Origin: Dichotomocladium elegans | Taxonomy: Eukaryota; Mucoromycota; Mucoromycetes; Mucorales; Lichtheimiaceae | Direction: 5' to 3' | Assembly: GCA_025716815.1 (NCBI GenBank) | Contig: JAIXMN010000011.1 | Span: forward strand, 124,001 to 188,000 | Length of the DNA stretch: 64,000 bases | Shown here: positions 12,006 to 22,597 of the stretch, piece after piece | Numbering within the stretch: the stretch's first letter is position 1 | How the letters are laid out: every line of letters starts with the position of its first letter | Made by a program: the position numbers and the translations under genes | The notes under the pieces: model-generated | The model's database searches: none | What the model saw: only the letters and a program-made list of their open reading frames with translations | What the model was told of the DNA's origin: nothing

Positions 12006-12988
12006 TTAGCTATCCCAAGGGGAGGCACCACCACCGGTAGCAGGGGTTGCATCGGCCCAGCTCGAGCCAGCGGCGTCGTCGGCCCAATCACTCGACGCGG
12101 CCTGGGCAGACCACTCACCAGCGGCAGCGGCAGGACCATCCGCAGCAGTGCTTTCGATGGTCCACTCAGGGTTCTCCTGGCTCCATTCACCGGCTTCTTC
12201 CTTGCCCTCGGCAATGGCCTCCTTCTCGGCCTCCTCGGGATCGCGGTAGAAGAACATGTCGACCATGACATCCCAAGGGGTCTCGTAGTCAAGGGTACCA
12301 CGAAGACGGAGGACGGCGCGCGCAAGCATCCAATACATCAAGCCAATAGCGTGCTTACCCTTGTTATTTGTGGGAATGGCCACATCCACAAACTTCAAGG
12401 GAGAATCAGTGTCAGCGAACGAAATTACTGGGATGTTGACGTACGACGCCTCTTGGATGGCTTGATGGTCGGTGCGGGGGTCGGTGCAGATGATCAAGCG
12501 GGGCTCACGGAACGATCGAGTGATGTAGTTGGTAAACGTACCAGGGGTGAAACGACCCACAATAGCCTCAGCACCAATGTATTTGGCAAACTTCAAGGCA
12601 GCACGATGGCCGTAGGGGCGAGCAGCAACGACGCAAATGTCTTGAGGGTTCTCAATGGCTGCAATGACACGAGCGGCGAAAATAAGCTTCTCCCAAGTCT
12701 TGCCGATGTTAATAATGTTGATACCTGTAGCGAAAAAGGAAACGTCAAGTTAAGTGAGCAGTCAGAAAAATACACAGTCAAAGCTGGTCATTACCATCAG
12801 CACGACGCTTGTACGCATAAGGAATCATGCGCGTCACGACATTCTTGGTGCCAAGGTGGCATTCGGCAGCAAGAAGCATCTGCAAGTCTTGCTCAGTGGG
12901 GTTCAAAACTGGAAGACATAAAGAGCGTAAGCAAAACTGACATTGAAATGAGGTAGAGATCCGACTTACTCGCAGGAACGTGGGACAT
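12006..12988 (-). CDS. 40S ribosomal protein uS2 (RPSA / S0)
   Basis: Three exons (12988-12970, 12908-12795, 12724-12006) join to 283 residues, the normal length for the eukaryotic uS2 family. It begins [20 protein letters not shown], followed by [27 protein letters not shown] and [11 protein letters not shown], all hallmarks of RPSA/S0. The C-terminus is the usual acidic, Trp-containing tail ending SPWDS. The protein is a component of the small ribosomal subunit head-body junction and is needed for late 40S maturation. The first exon has only 19 coding nt, as is common in ribosomal protein genes. A 318-codon ORF on the other strand is an antisense shadow of this gene. Confidence 0.98.
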
Positions 12989-13576
12989 GTTTAAAGACTT
13001 TTCAATGGAGCGGCTATCGAAGATTCCGGCAGATTAGGGTGCTGGATGTAAAGCTGAAGGGCCAATGTCCGTTGAAAGGAAGAGGGGAAGAACCCACTCT
13101 GGGCCCTACTCACTTTGCTTTTCTTTGCTCCACAAGCCTCCAAACCCAAAAAATTTTTCTGGCGCCGATCAAAGTCACCCTGTCTGTGAAACCAAATGGT
13201 CAATGCTCCTCTTCCTAAGCAAACCTTCCCAAAAAAAAATATATCGCTTGAAGTTCACCTGAAAAAGCAACATCTAGTAAAAATGATAGAGTAAACGGGC
13301 GCCAGTCAGGGAAAACAGGTGAGATAATATTTTATATAAGCAATATGGACTTTGTTTGCGCGCAGATGATGGCTGCCTATTTGTTTTGGATGTCATTGCA
13401 CTAGCAATGCTATGATTACCTGAGACGTTTGCTGAATCAGAGAGGGGTTTTCTATTGCCTTCCACTAGGAGCGAGAAATTGCCGTTTTAGGTCACGGTTG
13501 ATACAAGCGCGACCTTTTGAGTGCCCGCGTATAAAAAATCAAAAAGCACTTCTATTTATTTTCGCATACAAATATT
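12989..13576. promoter_or_regulatory. Divergent promoter region, uS2 and Fes1
   Basis: 588 bp between two divergently transcribed start codons. A TATA-like element (tataaaaa, about 13530-13537) lies some 40 nt upstream of the Fes1 start codon on the plus strand. No clear heat-shock element was identified by eye. Sharing of regulatory elements between a ribosomal protein and an Hsp70 co-factor is only an inference. Confidence 0.5.
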
Positions 13577-14818
13577 ATGGAAAAACTACTCCAGTGGGCA
13601 GTCAACAATAGCGATCCTGAAGAGCTCCAGAAGCAGGCAGAGGCAGTCCGAAGGGGCGAAATCAAGCCGGATCCGTCAAAGTTTAATCCCGAAATTATTG
13701 AAGCCATTCTCGGAAAAGACGACGCCACGCGCATGAAGGGTAGGCAATAGTACATGTCTGATTGTAAGGCGATTGGTTTTGATCATCCTTTATATGCCTC
13801 TCCAGAGGCTGTTGACTGTGTTGTTGACCCCGACGACACTATTGAGAATAAGGAAATCGCTCTGGACAATTTGGAGTTGGTACGGGTTTATTAGTCGCTT
13901 TCATGAGAGTCACCCTAACCGACTGTTTCGTAGCTCATTGAAGGCATCGACAATGCAAAAAGTAAATGAAGACGTTTTCACGCTTTACACATTTATAGTA
14001 ACGGTTCTCCACACTAGATATCGAGAATATGAAGCTTTGGCCAAAGATCCTGAGTCAACTAAACGCGCCCGAACCGGAAATCCGTAAAGGCGTCGCATGG
14101 GTATGCGGTACCGCTGTTCAAAACAACCCTGAGGCTCAAGCAGCGGTAAGCGCATACAGTTGGTCATGTCTGCAACTCAGCTAATGCTCTGAGGCGTCTA
14201 GTTTCTGGCTAACAACGGAATGGAACCGCTCCTTAAATTACTGAAGGAGGAGAAGGATAAAGTGGTCAAGGCCAAAGCCATTTACGCCGTTTCGGGTATA
14301 TTAAAGCACTGCACTGCTGCTATTCAACTCTTCCTGGCTGCGGGAGGCCTAGAGGTCCTTTGCGACACTGTGAAAACTTCGGATGGTAAAAAAGAGATTA
14401 AGATAGTTATAAGGAAGAATCCAAGGCTAACCTGCTACCTTTCTTATCTTTTAACCAAAGATGTTGCTGCTGTCCGTAAGGTGGTCTTCATGTTTAACAG
14501 CTTGATGATTGATAGCCCTGAGATTGCTCCAGCTCTGCTGAAGAACGGAATTCTTGATTCTCTCGACCGAGTACTTCAAAAATACTCGGCAGATGAAGAC
14601 GCGTGCGAGAAAGTAATGAATGCGTCTGATGGTCTTTTTTTATAACGCTTGCTGACCTTTTTTTTCATAAGGCGCTACGGACTCTGCACACCGTCAAGAT
14701 GCAGACTAAATGTCCTCTATCAGGAGATCTGAAGAAACATTGTGAGGGTGCAGGCAATGCTTTTGGAAGAGATAATCTGAATTTGAGCAAAGAAGAGTGG
14801 GAGGACATCTTGGCATGA
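13577..14818 (+). CDS. FES1: Hsp70 nucleotide exchange factor Fes1 / HspBP1
   Basis: The start at 13577 gives MEKLLQWAVNNSDPEELQKQ, the signature N-terminus of the Fes1/HspBP1/Sil1 family. It is followed by armadillo-type repeats: L-D-N-L-E-L-L-I-E-G-I-D-N-A; G-V-A-W-V-C-G-T-A-V-Q-N-N-P; A-K-A-I-Y-A-V-S-G. Six introns are inferred, all with in-frame joins, giving a protein of a little over 300 residues. Family members grip the lobe II of cytosolic Hsp70 ATPase and release ADP, promoting client release and degradation of misfolded proteins. There is no signal peptide, so it is the cytosolic Fes1 rather than the ER Sil1. The C-terminus (KEEWEDILA) lacks an ER-retention signal. Confidence 0.93.
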
Positions 14819-15106
14819 AAATGACATCACATACGCACCGCACATAGATTGCATTGATATCTTTTCTTGTTGTTAATTTTCTGTAAGCTCATTATTATGT
14901 ACATAAACATCCAAAAGAGCTCCGGACAAATATGCTCTCAAGCATGTAGTATTCTGTGGTTATCAGTGTCACGCATATCTCAATATCATGCAACGCGGAT
15001 TGTTTTAAACTACAGCGAAACACATACTAATTTCAGTGACGGCGGCTGAATTTCCTTTGGACTTGTTCCTTTTTCCCTCCAGACCCGCATTGCCATTTAG
15101 TCCTCC

Positions 15107-16930
15107 ATGTCAAAGCTGTCTCCTCAAAGCTCCGAGTATAAAGGGATTTCAGCACTTAACATTATCTACGAGGCTGGTAATTAGTCTCCATGAGCAAGCA
15201 AACTTTCTCATGCGTCTTCATCTTTAGCCGTTATAGACTTAAACTAACGTATATGCCATACATCGCAGGCCTCGACAACGATAGCCGGCCTATCCTTGTC
15301 TTAAACGCCTGCAATCTTCCAGACCCTGAAAAAATCAATTATGATTTGATTCTCGCGTAAGCCAGTCTTCCTAGTAAACATGCTGTTCTTTAATTACTTA
15401 TTTATTATGTGTGTGTACAAATATATAGCTACATCCTGACTCGCCTGTGCGTACCTCATATTCATATGTGTGTCGAGACCGCCACATCTGATTTTTTTTC
15501 TTTTTTCTTTTTGCTTATTATAGGGACGAGTTCGTAGAGAACGATTATGTCCTCATTTTCTTCTCCTCTCCAGCTCATTATCGTCCAGCATGGATGTGGC
15601 TCATGCGAGCATACCGAGCCCTAGACCGCAAGTAGGTACCTCCTTCTCCAGAAGAGTCACGCGGCGTGCGGGAGAATGCTAACAGGGATGGAATGATAGA
15701 TACAAGAAGAATCTCAAGGCACTCTATGTGGTACACTTAACCCGTACGTATCGTATCATTTTTGATCTTGCCAACCGCATTACCAGGTGAGCGAGTTATC
15801 CTTAATGGCATCATGGACGTATGCGCTCACATTGAAAACCACAAAAGCCCGAAATTCGCGCGTAAGCTGCATTATTTTTCCATGCTCCAGGAACTTTACG
15901 GCGTCATTCGACTCTCGAGTCAGTTTATTCCGAAAGAGGTGATCGACTATGACACAAGACTCCCGCCTATGATGCCCTCGTTGGCAGGGCGGTCCCGATC
16001 ACTGTCATGGAGTCCTTCCTCGTATTCAGCATCAAAAAGAAAAGCTGCACCACCATCAGTACCACCGCTACCTTCTCTGGCGTTTGGTTTGACGTTGGAA
16101 AATCTTGCGCGTCGGGACAACATCCAGGAGGCGGACCAATCAACATATATCCCAAGTGTTGTGCGACATATTGTGAACCATCTCGAGACCCGTGGTAAAA
16201 TGAGTTTGACGATGTACATTCTGCGAATCTATTATATATTGTTCTTTTTTCAAAGGTCTTGATACGGAGGGATTATTCCGCAAGTCACCGGCAACCGAAG
16301 AGCTCTCTCGAGCAAAAGCAGAATTAAACCGAGGTAAAGAGAAAGACGACTACATTTGTTTCTCTCTGCTAAAAAAAAAAACAGGGGAGTTGATTGATCT
16401 CGCAAGATACGACATCAATGTGGCTGCATCGTTACTTAAGGTCTTCCTCAAAGAGTTACCCCAACCTTTGGTCACAGCAAAGTTCTGTAGCGAGATAGGT
16501 AGATTACCAGGTATTAAACAGTTAAAAGTCACCACCGAGATGATGCAAGCTCAATATAGACTCAAATATTTTATTAGATCCAGAGACATGCTCCACCGAT
16601 ATATTTGAACGTGTCAGAAATGCACTTGTTGACGAATATAAGGGAAAACCCTATCAGCGTAATCTGCTCATGTATCTTCTGCGGTTTCTCGACAAGGTAG
16701 TCCAGAATGCTGACAAAAATCTCATGACGGCCCACAACCTTGCGGTTGTTTTTACTCCAGCCCTCATCCATGACGGGAACAGCAGCACTGATGTCCCCGC
16801 AACACAAGAAGAAGCGATGGCGACAGCGGCAGTTTATCTACAACGGATGAGTGAAGGCACAACACTGATCCGATACCTAATTATGAATCAGAGTCGTTTT
16901 TTCCCGCTCTCTAACGAAAACACCATCTAA
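15107..16930 (+). CDS. RhoGAP with N-terminal Sec14-like (CRAL-TRIO) domain
   Basis: The first exon 15107-15175 (MSKLSPQSSEYKGISALNII) splices to GLDNDSRPILVLNACNLPDP, the start of a CRAL-TRIO/Sec14-like domain continued by VLIFFSSPAHYRPAWMWLMR and SPKFARKLHYF. This is the layout of animal p50RhoGAP/ARHGAP1 and yeast Ecm25-like proteins. A Ser/Pro linker follows, then a RhoGAP domain (16085-16900) with the arginine-finger block LDTEGLFRKSP, LLKVFLKELPQPL and NLAVVFTPAL. Total length is roughly 490 residues. The expected function is GTP hydrolysis on Rho or Cdc42 at membranes, with the Sec14-like part binding lipid or a partner. Several introns are required, each giving an in-frame join, including one at 16510-16578 that interrupts the RhoGAP domain. 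Confidence 0.9.
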
Positions 16931-17901
16931 ATAAAGTATATTTATATCTCCACTTGAGACATGACAAAGTCTCATGGTACCAAGCATGCTCTTATACTGT
17001 GGAACACAAGGAAACATGCCCCGGTGCTCTTAGCTTAGCATTGCAGAACGCCTCTCATTTCAAGGCTTTCAATGAAGCTTTGGAAGCACTTGGACGTTCT
17101 TTCTTCTTTCAAACGCATCAAATACGAACCGGCTATTGTCTCGTGAATAAAACTCTGTCCATTCATACAAGCTCCTGGTATGTTCTATTATGGTTCATAT
17201 CATGTGACGCACATTCGTTTACAGCTCATCAGATGTAATACAGCAAATAAATAAAAAAACTTGCAAGCCTCTGAGATATATCAATTTACATTACCATGTA
17301 CGGACCATATGAACATCTTATTCAACAGTCTCGGATATCAATTGCTTCTTCTGAACGATGAAGAAAATATCAAGTCGATTACACAAAACGCAGTGCTGAG
17401 ATTTACATTGAGCATACTGTATGTCTTCAAATACTTCAAAGATAAACAGAGCATTCTACTTCTTATTACGGGTGGTTCCATGTGCTTATGTATATACATA
17501 TACATATCTAGGAACTGAACAAGGTTAGTCTCAAATCTAGCGTCATTCTCTATGGATACGACAGGATATGAGAACGACGAATAAAAATTCATGCTCATTA
17601 TCTATAATCACATGCAGCTCTTTGTGGGGAGTGATTTGCCGAAGATCCAGACAGCTCAAGGCATTGGCAAGGTTGTGTGTACCAACCAAATAATTACTGT
17701 GGCCAGTACGAGAGTATCCGTTTTGTATGTAATTCTACCCAGTGAGCTCAAGTGGAGAAGAGAAACGAAGAACCTCTTATGGATGGATACATGAAAAATG
17801 AAGTCAACTTTCATTGCTTCTGGATAACTATCACCATGTCTTTGTGTTCCGTCTCTTGGCCGTTCCATTTTATTTCTTTTTTTTTTTTTTTTTAAAAAAA
17901 A
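16931..17901. other. Intergenic, no recognised gene
   Basis: AT-rich sequence with several plus-strand ORFs of 60-95 codons (for example 16954-17238 and 17261-17518). None shows a known motif or clear splice partners. A long T run followed by an A run lies at about 17877-17900. Confidence 0.4.
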
Positions 17902-18654
17902 CATAGTAGCCCATCAGTTGAGGCTCGTAAAGAGCCCCGTAACAGGGGTAGCAACGTAAGGGCCGGCTGCTGTGTATCCCAGAAGAAGCAAAACAATGCT
18001 CAGTCCACATGCTTGCAAATGATCTACGAGCCCCACAAAGCACCATCTATTTACTCAGGTTATGGCCCATCTCGCCAACATCCCTCTCGTGACCAGTCGG
18101 GTCGCCACCTTCGAGAGGACACCCCTCCTTGCAAGCCTCGTCCTACAAATTCGGCATGCAACAAGTGGCTCTTGGCGTAACCTCCAATCCAAGCGCCTGA
18201 TTTGGATGAGCCTACCACATCCCCGCGATACGATCTGTCTTGGGGAGATCTCAAAACTGCCCCTATGACAGTATCTGGCCAACCACTTCACGGCCACTCG
18301 TGACCACCGCAAAAGCAAGCTCCTCAGCCAGTACCGCCCACCTTCAGGTGTGGATTCCCGTCACTTGGTTTCCAATGGCCCGTTTCGAACGTAGCGGATG
18401 CATACGATGGTGAATAGGCTGGCTGCCTGGTGGGAAACCGCGTAATTCTCTTCGCTGTGCCATCCCATCTGGAACCGCCCGATCTCGCCTCACTCGCTGC
18501 CTCCACTTCCATACCAGACTTAATGCGAATTCGCAGATCGAACACCACTCAAGCTACAGCCAGAGCACACCTGGCCAAGACCTCATTGTATGGCTCCAAC
18601 CATCTCTTCCTCTCTCGTCTCCACAGATCCTTCCATCTTCCTTCAACACTTTAG
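17902..18654 (+). pseudogene. Possible degraded coding region, Pro/Ser-rich, three internal stops
   Basis: One plus-strand frame stays open for 251 codons except for three stops: TAA at 18178, TGA at 18301 and TAG at 18415. The block is clearly richer in G+C than its flanks. The conceptual product is proline-, serine- and glutamine-rich (for example GYGPSRQHPSRDQ and APDLDEPTTSPRYDLS), as in disordered regulatory regions. Each stop is one transition away from a sense codon that fits the context (CAA, CGA, CAG). The first in-frame ATG is at 18019. No family is recognised. Alternative explanations are an exon with unrecognised introns or a non-coding RNA. Confidence 0.35.
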
Positions 18655-18894
18655 CTATTATGTATCCTATTCTTTCTTTGCCACTTTTTTTTTCCCCTGC
18701 CAGCCCCTGGCTTTTGTTTTTCGTTTGGGGAAACAGTTGCACTGCTAGACGATAAAGACGAATCGATCAGGCTGAATCTTTTTTTTTTCCTGTACACACA
18801 CGCGAACGTGCCTACTGAGAAAAACATGTACAGTCTTTTGCTGTAGATGGATAAGAATGTATCTTAGCTGAGGTGTATATGGTCTACGATCCGT

Positions 18895-20480
18895 TTATAA
18901 TGCAACATTGGGGTTAATACGGATATGATGGCGGTGAGCACTTATACATGAAGGAATAGCTTGCAGCCATGCAGATGCGATACACTGGGCAATGGTCCAT
19001 CGGGTCTGTGGGTTAGGGTCAAACATGCCGTAGAGGCACTTTTTCTCGTCATCACTGCATTTGCTGATGGGAAGCCAATTGCGCCGCGGCAGTTCGTCAA
19101 GGAACTCGACATATTTTGGGTCTCTTGTGCATGCCTGAAAAAACGGAATGCGCCGGTAGATAAGACAATGCCATGTGACAGCAGCGCTCCAGACGTCAAT
19201 GGCACGACCATCGTAAGAAGATAGGTCCTGGAACAGTTCTGGCGGCCAGTAAGGCTCAGATCCACACAGTCCGCGCGACTCGCGAGGTTTATCATCGAAT
19301 GCTGTTTGCACAACATCGGCGACGCCAAAGTCGGTGATCTTGAGCACGCCTTGCGCAGTCATCACCAGGTTTTCAGGCTTAATATCGCGGTGGGCCACGC
19401 CGCATTGGTGCATATGCTCCAGACCCAGAAGGAGCTGCTTGAAGAGACAGTCGATCTCGCTATCGTTGAGATCAAAATTCTTCAAGATGGTGAAGACATC
19501 CCCTCCTGAGCACTATTGTTGATGTCGTAAGTTCTCTCTAGATATACGTTTCGTTGAATGATACCCACGTATTCCATCACGCTGCACCAGCGTCCCTTAT
19601 GATCCTGAACGAGATCAAAGGTTTGGACAATATTGCGATGCCTCAGTGCCTTGCTAATGCAGAATTCATTTGTCATGCGTTTGTGGTACTCCTTCTCGGT
19701 CTCGTCTCGGTCCCGCTTGCGAAACTTTTTGACTGCTACGATGCGGGGCGCACCCGGTAGCTGAGAAGGATCATCAAGCTCCAGCAGTTTGATGACTGCA
19801 GTCGCCCCTCGCCCGACGGGCTTGCCTTTGCGTGTGCGCCCGTACTTCTCATGCAGCAAAAGCGGCCGCGGGCTCATTGTCCCGTCTCTGCTTAGTGAAC
19901 CACCGTGGGGATCATCTTCGCTTTTTGACGCCGAAGATCGTCTGCGACGCAATGTAAGGTGGCGAATCTGCTGGTATTGGGATAAAGCACGCTTCATTTC
20001 ACCAAACATGGTTGTCGGAGACCCAGCTCTGGGTGTTGACAGCGTCGGCGACGGAGGTGGTTCAACATTCATGGTAGGTAGGTACGCAGCATTCGGGTGG
20101 AGCCGCATCTCATCCTCGTTTACCTGCTGCTGCTGGCTTACGGCGAGAGCCGCAGCTAAGGATGCAGCCACCGCAGCGGCCCCCACGGTCTCGGAGGACG
20201 GCGAAGGTGGTCTTGATGTTTGTGGCGTGCGCAATGACATACTAGCAAGGTGACCTCCTATCGATAGAGATGGGAGCTCTTCATCGCTTTGATGATGCTT
20301 GTGCTGTTGCTGAAAAATGCGGTAGATGCTGCGTTTTCGGCGTGTGGAAGTTGTAGGAGGCGATAAAGTGATGGTGGGAGGAGTGTAATGGTCTGCGGAT
20401 GCTTTGGCAGGTTGGACATCGGGGCTGGCGTCGTGTGGATGGCCTACTGCCAAGCGATCGTTTGGAGAGATGCTGGTCAT
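18895..20480 (-). CDS. Serine/threonine protein kinase, Hal4/Sat4 (NPR/Hal) family
   Basis: Two exons (20480-19565 and 19505-18895) join to 508 residues across a 59-nt intron; the join restores EYVGGDVF. A Ser/Pro-rich N-terminus of about 210 residues precedes the kinase domain: glycine loop V-G-R-G-A-T-A-V; VAIK lysine in I-V-A-V-K-K-F; catalytic loop HRDIKPEN; DFG in K-I-T-D-F-G-V-A; and CGSEPYWPPE in the activation segment, where fungal Hal4-type kinases usually read CGSxPYxxPE. The K-Y-G lead-in to the glycine loop and the RKRDRDETEKEYHKRMTNEF insert are characteristic of the fungal NPR/HAL kinases that regulate plasma-membrane transporters (potassium and amino-acid uptake in yeast). All catalytic residues are present. 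The transported substrate cannot be inferred from sequence. Confidence 0.9.
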
Positions 20481-20722
20481 ATGAAGAGGGAGGTGAAAGG
20501 AAAGAAAGGAAAGAATATATTTAGCGTCTGCCTTTATCCCCCAAAAGCATGCAGGTCCTCGTAGCCTGCTGTCGTCCTCTCCCCCTTTTCTTTATCTACG
20601 CACTCCGATCTCGTCCTCTCTCCTCGTTCTTGAGAAGAAAAATCCGCTATCTCATATGCATCCACTTGTCCACACCGTAATCTGCCTATTTTGGATGCAA
20701 ATGGAAAGAGCGAATGTGTTTT
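20481..20722. promoter_or_regulatory. Spacer between RPA3 3' end and kinase start
   Basis: 242 bp with pyrimidine-rich plus-strand sequence (purine-rich on the coding strand of both neighbours). It must contain the promoter and 5' leader of the kinase gene; no specific element was recognised. Confidence 0.4.
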
Positions 20723-21273
20723 TTATTCAAAGAGTTCAGGAAACTTTTGCGCATATTCCACAACCTTGTTTGCCAAGTCGAGATCTAATCCGCGTTGTCT
20801 CAGCCATCTCTCTGTCCCTTCCCCTATTTATTTTATAACTTTACCTATGTTATTCCCGAGGTTGCTCGTCGAGAACTCAGAGACGCTATAGTCGGATTCG
20901 AGCTTGCCAATCACTTCAACATAATCGGAACCCCATCGACCTTCCTACAATATCGCCCGTGAAGATTCTTTAGCCCAACGAGAAGAACACAAAAAAAAAA
21001 AAAGCTGGACGATCTAGCTGCTTCGAGCAGACTGAGATGCATCGATGCCCTACTTACACCATTCAGCTTGATGAGAATTTGGCCATGGTCTGTGGTCTCC
21101 AGCACTGCCGTCTCGCCAGAGTACTGCGGAATAATCATGTCAGAAATAGTAATCCGCCATTGACGGGTTTGGGAGACGATGCTTACAGAAGTTACTTTGC
21201 CAATAATTCGGACAGTCCTCCCAGCATATTTTTCCCTCAATTTAGAGTTAATGCGAGGTGTAGGCTTATTCAT
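20723..21273 (-). CDS. Replication protein A 14-kDa subunit (RPA3)
   Basis: Four short exons (21273-21187, 21123-21058, 20944-20845, 20784-20723) join in frame to 104 residues, the usual size of RPA3/Rfa3. The product begins MNKPTPRINSKLREKYAGRT and continues VRIIGKVTSYSGETAVLETT, a single OB fold. It ends in the conserved helix NKVVEYAQKFPELFE. RPA3 is the small subunit of the heterotrimeric single-strand DNA binding complex used in replication, repair and recombination. The gene is easy to miss because no exon exceeds 100 nt. It is divergent from TSR2, with 235 bp between the start codons. Confidence 0.9.
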
Positions 21274-21508
21274 GGTATATAATGGGAGGTGTGTATAGAT
21301 AAAATATCGGGGTGAGAGAGAGAGAGAGTGAGAGCGAGAAGAACGCGCCCGCGTCCTGCGCGTTTTGAAACTATTGCGCGCGTGCCCTGTAGGCCACCTC
21401 CAGGAATAGCTTAATGCTATAGACAATTTCATAGTCACTTTATTTCCGGCCAGTAAAAAAATATAAAATCCTTCTTTCTAACAAAAAATAAGAACATCCC
21501 AGGAGACC
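21274..21508. promoter_or_regulatory. Bidirectional promoter, RPA3 and TSR2
   Basis: 235 bp between the divergent start codons, with a GA run at about 21314-21330 and a short C+G-rich block (about 21344-21362). The distance requires the two promoters to overlap or be shared. No TATA element is obvious at a canonical spacing for either gene. Confidence 0.5.
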
Positions 21509-22330
21509 ATGGCAGAACATCCAAATAAAGTGGCTTTCCAGGAAGGTGCAAACTACATTTTCAAATCATGGACGGCGCTAAACCTTGCTGTTGAGCAAGA
21601 CTGGGGAGGTGTTGATTCAGCCGAGAAACGGGATTGGATGATTGACGTGGTGGTCGATTACTTTGACAAGCGTAAGTGTCATTATCCGCCGGCTGTGGGC
21701 AATATATTCAACAGCAATATATTCTGATCGGGGTGCATGTGTATATATAGACGGAAAGAAGCTTGATGTGGATGATATAGAGGATATCTTGTCGCAAATT
21801 ATGGTGGACGAGTTTCAAACTATTCTAGAGGATGATTCAGCTCATCTGGTAAGAGGAGAGAAGAATCATTACATCATCCATCGTAATGAGGGAGAAAGAA
21901 ATAGGGATAGCGGAACGCATCTTGCCTTGTCTGACAGAGAGCACTCGATGTGTATTAGGTGGCCAAGCATCTCGTTGAACTCTACCACCAGTGCGTACGT
22001 GGGAACTTTGCAGAGGTTGAGCGGCTTCGACAGAAACAAGCATCTCGGTCCAATGTTGTTTCTAGATCCCAGGCACAGGTCAACGACGACGACGAAGTGA
22101 GCAATGATGACGGAGATGATGAGGACAATGATGACCATCAAGGAAACAGTGGCGCTGATTCCATGGTAAGCGAGAGCGGTTAACCTATCCGTGTTCTTTT
22201 GACGGAAGAAGGCAGAGAAAAATAGCTAAGGCATTGATGCATATAGGACGTCGATGGTCCACCTGCTCGTCCCGAGCCCGAGATTGATGAAGACGGCTTT
22301 CAGACCGTGAGCTACCGAAAACGTAGATAG
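21509..22330 (+). CDS. TSR2: Pre-rRNA processing protein TSR2
   Basis: Four exons (21509-21671, 21751-21848, 21959-22165, 22247-22330) give 183 residues. The N-terminal domain F-Q-E-G-A-N-Y-I-F-K-S-W-T-A-L-N-L-A-V-E with WGG, and then KLDVDDIEDILSQIMVDEF, is diagnostic of the TSR2 family. It is followed by a Glu/Asp-rich tail and the conserved end DEDGFQTVSYRKRR. TSR2 is a dedicated chaperone that escorts ribosomal protein eS26 to pre-40S particles. The acidic tail would fit release of an RNA-binding basic client. Every exon junction preserves the frame. Confidence 0.95.
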
Positions 22331-22597
22331 ATTTCCTGTGCTTTCCTTTGTTATTTCGAGCCTTCTTGCACCTAATTACCGTTTACCTAATCGCCATCAT
22401 TCAACCATCGTTACTCTTTCACTTCTCACACCAGAATCTCACCGCGTCTCTATTTATTTGTGCATAAATCTACTGCCCATAGCGGGAAGGGTGGCCGTTG
22501 AAACCAAAGTCCGTCAACCTTAAACTGGGCGGCAAAGGCCGAGTGAAAACAAAAATTACTATTGTACTAGGCTTGGTGTCATTCTGTTTTCCTATTC

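Noticed and set aside
12000..12956. 318-codon plus-strand ORF
   Set aside because: Lies exactly antisense to the uS2 ribosomal protein exons and has no protein-like features of its own; the minus-strand product is unmistakable.
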